This document shows, piece after piece, positions 5,411 to 9,119 of a stretch of DNA of 9,119 nt. Position numbers and translations under genes: made by a program. Under the pieces are notes generated by a model that was given only the letters and a program-made list of their open reading frames with translations, was not told the origin of the DNA and did no database searches. Location of the stretch: NCBI GenBank assembly GCA_964444885.1, contig CAYUIZ010000116.1, forward strand, positions 1-9,119. The letters run 5' to 3'. Each line of letters opens with the position of its first letter. Within the stretch, counting starts at the first letter, position 1. The DNA comes from CAYRGQ01 sp964444885 (GTDB taxonomy: Bacteria > Bacteroidota > Bacteroidia > Sphingobacteriales > Sphingobacteriaceae).

Positions 5411-6184
5411 ATGAGTACATCTAAGCATGTGTTATCGTCCGCGCTCGGGAAGAAACTGATCATGAGCCTGACGGGGTTGTTCCTGTGTGTGTTTCTCATC
5501 GTTCACCTGGTTGGCAACCTGCAGCTATTCTATGCTGACGAAGGGAAGGCGTTTAACGATTATGCCTACACGATGACCCACTTTGCACCCATTAAGATTG
5601 TCTCCTATCTGTTGTATGCGTCCATTATAGTACATGCAATCTACGCGTTGGTGCTCACGATACGCAACCGCAAGGCGCGCCCGGTTTCCTATGGAATGTA
5701 CCGCGGATCGGCCAACAGTCCTTGGAGCTCGCGCAATATGGGCATACTGGGTACAATTCTGTTGGTGTTCATCGTCACCCACATGAGCAATTTCTGGTGG
5801 AAGTTTCACAACGACCAAGTGCCGTACATCGAGTATCGCACAGACCTCAGCACCGGGCAGACGACGAGTGTCGAGCTGGTAGCCGGTGAGTTTAATGGGC
5901 ACGTGTCGTACACCGAAAACGGGGTCGAAGTAATCCGGGCGAAGGACCTGTACAAGCAAGTGGGTTTTGCCTTTAAAAACCTGCCGCTCGTCTTGTTGTA
6001 CCTCGTGGGTATGGCGGCGCTCTCGTTCCACCTGATCCACGGGTTTAAGAGTGCGTTTCAGACACTCGGTTTCGATCACAGACGCTATATAGGCATAATC
6101 CGTGGCATTGGCATTTGGTTTTTTGGCGTAGCCGTCCCGATCGGATTTGCGGCGATGCCCTTGTATTTCTATTTTTTCAAGTAA
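5411..6184 (+). CDS. sdhC: Succinate dehydrogenase cytochrome b subunit (complex II membrane anchor)
   Basis: A 257-residue integral membrane protein with about five hydrophobic segments (roughly residues 15-38, 60-83, 109-130, 188-212 and 228-252). This is the single-chain, type-B anchor that replaces separate SdhC and SdhD. Candidate haem-ligand histidines sit within the helices: H32 (LIVHLVGN), H75 (SIIVHAIY), H124 (IVTHMSNF) and H207 or H210 (SFHLIHGF), consistent with the di-haem anchors of this class. It takes electrons from SdhB and reduces quinone at the membrane. The loop between helices 3 and 4 (about 139-175) is polar and seems longer than I expect for the family. Start is ATG at 5411, followed by the usual Lys/Ser-rich short N-terminus. 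It is first in a sdhC-A-B operon, 52 bases before sdhA. Confidence 0.93.
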   Translation: MSTSKHVLSSALGKKLIMSLTGLFLCVFLIVHLVGNLQLFYADEGKAFNDYAYTMTHFAPIKIVSYLLYASIIVHAIYALVLTIRNRKARPVSYGMYRGSANSPWSSRNMGILGTILLVFIVTHMSNFWWKFHNDQVPYIEYRTDLSTGQTTSVELVAGEFNGHVSYTENGVEVIRAKDLYKQVGFAFKNLPLVLLYLVGMAALSFHLIHGFKSAFQTLGFDHRRYIGIIRGIGIWFFGVAVPIGFAAMPLYFYFFK

Positions 6185-6236
6185 GCGATTACGGACGCTT
6201 TATATCAGTCGTGCGTACAAAAATAATTGACACAGT

Positions 6237-8168
6237 ATGTTAAATTCAAAAGTACCGGAAGGGCCATTGGCTGAGAAGTGGTCGAAGCATAAGTTTAACC
6301 TCAAGCTGGTAAACCCTGCTAACAAGCGTAAATATACGATCATCGTTGTTGGCACAGGCTTGGCGGGGGCATCCGCGGCGGCTTCCCTTGGTGAGCTGGG
6401 ATACAACGTCAAGGCATTTTGCTACCAGGATAGCCCGCGCCGGGCGCACTCGATCGCGGCGCAAGGCGGTATCAACGCGGCAAAAAACTACCAAAACGAC
6501 GGTGATAGCGTGTATCGCCTGTTCTACGACACCATCAAAGGCGGTGATTACCGTGCTCGCGAAGCCAACGTACATCGCTTGGCGGAAGTGTCCGTCAATA
6601 TCATTGACCAGTGCGTAGCGCAGGGTGTGCCATTTGCCCGCGAATACGGTGGCCTGCTCGACAACCGCTCTTTTGGCGGCGCACAAGTATCCCGTACGTT
6701 CTACGCCCGGGGCCAAACCGGACAACAGCTTTTGTTGGGCGCTTATTCGGCGCTCAACCGTCAGATTAATAAAGGTACGGTCAAGATGTACAACCGGCAT
6801 GAGATGCTGGATGTCGTAACCATCGACGGACACGCGCGCGGCATTATCACCCGCGATATGGTAACCGGCGACATCGAGTCGCACGAAGGACACGCTGTCC
6901 TGCTCTGCACCGGCGGGTATGGCAACGTGTTTTTCCTGTCTACCAATGCGATGGGTTGCAATGTCACCGCGGCGTGGCGCGCACACAAGCGGGGTGCTTT
7001 TTTCGCCAACCCCTGTTACACGCAGATTCACCCGACTTGTATCCCGGTCACCGGCGACCACCAGTCTAAGCTGACGCTGATGTCAGAGTCGCTGCGTAAC
7101 GACGGACGCGTTTGGGTGCCCAAAACGGCTGAGCTAGCCCAACGGCTCCGCAAAGGCGAAATCAAGATTTCAGACATTAAAGAAGAAGACCGGGATTACT
7201 ACCTGGAACGCAAATATCCTTCTTTCGGCAACTTGGTGCCACGGGACGTGGCCTCACGTAATGCCAAAGAGGTGGTGGATGAGGGCCGTGGCGTAGGAGC
7301 GTCAGGCGTCGCTGTGTACCTCGATTTCGAGGATGCCATCAAGCGTCTCGGCGAAGACGCGGTGCGGGCCAAATACGGCAACCTCTTCGATATGTATTAT
7401 CAGATTACGGACGAAAACCCGTATAGGCAACCGATGCGGATATATCCCGCGGTGCACTACACGATGGGTGGCCTGTGGGTCGATTACAACCTGATGACGA
7501 CCATTCCGGGCTTGTACGCCCTGGGCGAGTGTAACTTCTCTGACCACGGCGCAAACCGGTTGGGTGCTTCCGCGCTCATGCAGGGTTTGGCCGATGGCTA
7601 TTTCGTCATTCCATTCACGGTGGGCGATTACCTGGCCGGTCTCGGATTTGATCCAGTCGACAAGAATCATCCGAATTTCGAGAAAACTCGCCAAGAGGTG
7701 GAGGACCGCGTACACCAGCTGCTTGCGCTGAAAGGGAGCAAAACGGTAGACGATATCCACAAGCAACTCGGCCACATCATGTGGGAATACTGCGGCATGG
7801 CGCGCAACGCCGAAGGCCTGCAGAAAGCCAAAGGCCTGATTCGCGAATTGCGCGAAGAGTTTTGGACCAACGCGACGGTATTGGGTGAAAACGACGAGAT
7901 GAACCAATCGCTCGAGAAGGCTGGTCGGGTGGCCGATTTTCTGGAGCTGGGCGAGCTGATGGTCGATGATGCCCTGAACCGTGCCGAGTCGTGTGGGGGG
8001 CACTTCCGCGAGGAAAGCCAAACCGAAGAAGGCGAGGCTAAGCGCGATGACGAGAACTTCCGCTACGTGGCAGCATGGCAGTTCTCAGGCGATGGCCAGC
8101 AGGCGGTATTGCATAAGGAGGCACTCGAGTTTGAGAATGTGACATTGACACAACGGAGCTATAAGTAA
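6237..8168 (+). CDS. sdhA: Succinate dehydrogenase flavoprotein subunit
   Basis: A 643-residue FAD enzyme that oxidises succinate to fumarate (the reverse in fumarate reductases, which sequence alone does not exclude). The N-terminal Rossmann motif is VVGTGLAG (G39, G41, G44). H71 in RRAHSIAAQGG is the site of covalent FAD attachment. Active-site residues are visible: H265 in the QIHPT motif, E284 in LMSESLR, R336 in LVPRDVASR (the proton-transfer Arg), H407 in PAVHYTMGG and R441 in HGANRLGASAL. The capping domain lies between, and the C-terminal helical domain runs from about 500 onward. Length is in the usual range for the longer, type-B branch. ATG at 6237 leaves about 34 residues before the first strand, typical for this branch. 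It is membrane-associated through SdhB and SdhC. Confidence 0.96.
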   Translation: MLNSKVPEGPLAEKWSKHKFNLKLVNPANKRKYTIIVVGTGLAGASAAASLGELGYNVKAFCYQDSPRRAHSIAAQGGINAAKNYQNDGDSVYRLFYDTIKGGDYRAREANVHRLAEVSVNIIDQCVAQGVPFAREYGGLLDNRSFGGAQVSRTFYARGQTGQQLLLGAYSALNRQINKGTVKMYNRHEMLDVVTIDGHARGIITRDMVTGDIESHEGHAVLLCTGGYGNVFFLSTNAMGCNVTAAWRAHKRGAFFANPCYTQIHPTCIPVTGDHQSKLTLMSESLRNDGRVWVPKTAELAQRLRKGEIKISDIKEEDRDYYLERKYPSFGNLVPRDVASRNAKEVVDEGRGVGASGVAVYLDFEDAIKRLGEDAVRAKYGNLFDMYYQITDENPYRQPMRIYPAVHYTMGGLWVDYNLMTTIPGLYALGECNFSDHGANRLGASALMQGLADGYFVIPFTVGDYLAGLGFDPVDKNHPNFEKTRQEVEDRVHQLLALKGSKTVDDIHKQLGHIMWEYCGMARNAEGLQKAKGLIRELREEFWTNATVLGENDEMNQSLEKAGRVADFLELGELMVDDALNRAESCGGHFREESQTEEGEAKRDDENFRYVAAWQFSGDGQQAVLHKEALEFENVTLTQRSYK

Positions 8169-8263
8169 TTCAAGATTGAAGACTTCGGATTGGATATTTT
8201 AGGTGTCGGAGCAAGCTTACTCATTTGCTCACCACCACCACTCTGATTCCAAATAACAACACC

Positions 8264-9034
8264 ATGAGCGGAAACATGAACCTGACGCTGAAAGTATGGC
8301 GGCAAAAAAATAACAAACAAAGGGGCAAGTTCGTGACGTACGATGCGAAAGGCATTTCGCCGGACATGTCATTCCTGGAGATGCTGGACGTGGTCAACGA
8401 AGACCTGGTCAGGAAAGGGGAAGACCCGATTCACTTCGACCACGATTGCCGCGAGGGCATCTGTGGGATGTGTTCCCTGCATATCAATGGCCGTCCGCAT
8501 GGACCCAAGGAGCTGACGACGACCTGCCAGTTGCACATGCGCAGTTTCCACGACGGGCAGACCGTCGTTATTGAGCCTTGGCGTGCGGCAGCGTTCCCCG
8601 TCATCAAAGACCTGACCGTAGACCGCAGCTCCTTTGAGCGCATACAGCAGGCCGGAGGCTTTGTCAACGTCAATACCGGAGGCGTGCCGGATGCGAATGC
8701 CATCCCAATTCCGAAGGTGGTCGCCGATGAGGCCTTCGAGTCAGCCACGTGCATCGGTTGCGGTGCGTGCGTAGCGGCCTGCAAGAATGCGTCGGCGATG
8801 CTGTTCGTTGCCGCCAAAGTATCTCAGTTTGCGTTGTTGCCGCAAGGACAGACCGAGCGTGCCAGCCGGGCGCAGGCGATGGTGGCCCAAATGGATGCCG
8901 AAGGGTTTGGAAGCTGCACGAATACGGGTGCTTGCGAGGCGGAATGCCCGGTTGGAATTAGCCTGACCAACATCGCGCGCCTCAACCGCGAATACCTGGG
9001 CGCCAAACTGTTCAAAGAAGAAGAAGCGCACTAA
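8264..9034 (+). CDS. sdhB: Succinate dehydrogenase iron-sulfur subunit
   Basis: A 256-residue protein that relays electrons from FAD in SdhA to the quinone site in SdhC. All cluster cysteines are present. The [2Fe-2S] set is C62, C67, C70 (CREGICGMC) and C88. The C-terminal set is C163, C166, C169 and C173 (CIGCGACVAAC), with C218, C224 and C228 (CTNTGACEAECPVG). By analogy with E. coli SdhB, C163/166/169/228 hold [4Fe-4S] and C173/218/224 hold [3Fe-4S]. The third [2Fe-2S] position is Cys, where E. coli SdhB has Asp. I chose ATG 8264 (MSGNMNLTLKVW). A TTG at 8225 would add 13 Thr/Asn-rich residues without family similarity, and ATG 8276 is a possible shorter start. It lies 95 bases after sdhA and is last in the operon. 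Confidence 0.95.
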   Translation: MSGNMNLTLKVWRQKNNKQRGKFVTYDAKGISPDMSFLEMLDVVNEDLVRKGEDPIHFDHDCREGICGMCSLHINGRPHGPKELTTTCQLHMRSFHDGQTVVIEPWRAAAFPVIKDLTVDRSSFERIQQAGGFVNVNTGGVPDANAIPIPKVVADEAFESATCIGCGACVAACKNASAMLFVAAKVSQFALLPQGQTERASRAQAMVAQMDAEGFGSCTNTGACEAECPVGISLTNIARLNREYLGAKLFKEEEAH

Positions 9035-9058
9035 AACGACGCTGAACATCGGATAATT

Positions 9059-9091
9059 GGACAGCCTTGCCACCTTATGGCAGGGCTGTCC
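9059..9091 (+). terminator. Strong terminator hairpin after sdhB
   Basis: GGACAGCCTTGCC (9059-9071) pairs with GGCAGGGCTGTCC (9079-9091), a 13-bp stem with one G-T pair and a 7-base loop. It lies 24 bases after the sdhB stop. The downstream tail CGTTTATA is only weakly T-rich, so it may act as an intrinsic terminator of modest efficiency or as a 3' mRNA stabiliser. Confidence 0.65.
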
Positions 9092-9119
9092 CGTTTATAC
9101 GCCAGCCCGCCACGGGCGG

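Noticed and set aside
8176..8202. Possible internal promoter (TTG...TATTTTAG) between sdhA and sdhB
   Set aside because: The -7 match has a mismatch and the spacing of 16 bases is short; the three genes are better explained as one operon.
8209..8230. GAGCAA/TTGCTC dyad before sdhB
   Set aside because: Only 6 bp with a 10-base loop and no T tract; within chance expectation for a 95-base gap.
8225..8263. Upstream TTG start extending SdhB by 13 residues
   Set aside because: The added residues (Thr/Asn-rich) do not resemble SdhB N-termini, and ATG at 8264 gives the expected MNLTLKVW-type beginning.

Overview
The window reads like the chromosome of a member of the Bacteroidota. The clues are the protein families: a Bacteroidota-type arginase-fold protein, a serine-biosynthesis HAD/ACT fusion of the kind found in that phylum, and a sdhC-sdhA-sdhB complex II operon with a single-chain membrane anchor. 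Starts lack strong Shine-Dalgarno sequences and have A-rich or T-rich leaders, and TAnnTTTG-like -7 boxes precede several genes. Base composition is moderately GC-rich by eye. I cannot place it below phylum. No mobile element, CRISPR array, tRNA or rRNA was found.

Layout. (1) Positions 4-1185, minus strand: an arginase/formimidoylglutamase-fold protein that has lost most of the metal ligands of true arginases. (2) Positions 1186-1549: a divergent intergenic region with a promoter candidate for each flanking gene and some GC-rich dyad structure. (3) Positions 1550-3824, plus strand: an NAD(P)-dependent epimerase/dehydratase-like SDR overlapping by 8 bp a phosphoserine phosphatase with a C-terminal ACT domain. 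Both genes start with GTG and are probably translationally coupled. The phosphatase carries what looks like the remnant of a phosphoglycerate dehydrogenase (SerA) module between its HAD and ACT domains. (4) Positions 3825-4126: an intergenic region with a possible 34-residue, very basic small protein on the minus strand. (5) Positions 4127-5170: a WG-repeat protein made of ten 34-residue repeats with no length variation and no signal peptide. (6) Positions 5171-5410: a palindrome-rich control region. (7) Positions 5411-9034: sdhC, sdhA and sdhB, closed by a strong hairpin at 9059-9091.

How the genes work together. sdhCAB encodes one machine: SdhA oxidises succinate, SdhB carries electrons through three Fe-S clusters, and SdhC passes them through haem to the quinone (presumably menaquinone) pool. 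The SDR/serB pair is a probable operon, but the SDR substrate is unknown. The phosphatase would perform the last step of serine synthesis. The arginase-like and WG-repeat genes have no evident functional link to their neighbours.

The observations most worth follow-up are the metal-ligand-depleted arginase homologue, the collapsed SerA module inside the phosphatase, the 7-1-7 palindrome of Fur/PerR-like geometry upstream of sdhC, and the small basic ORF. I do not see a multi-gene defence or otherwise novel system here.
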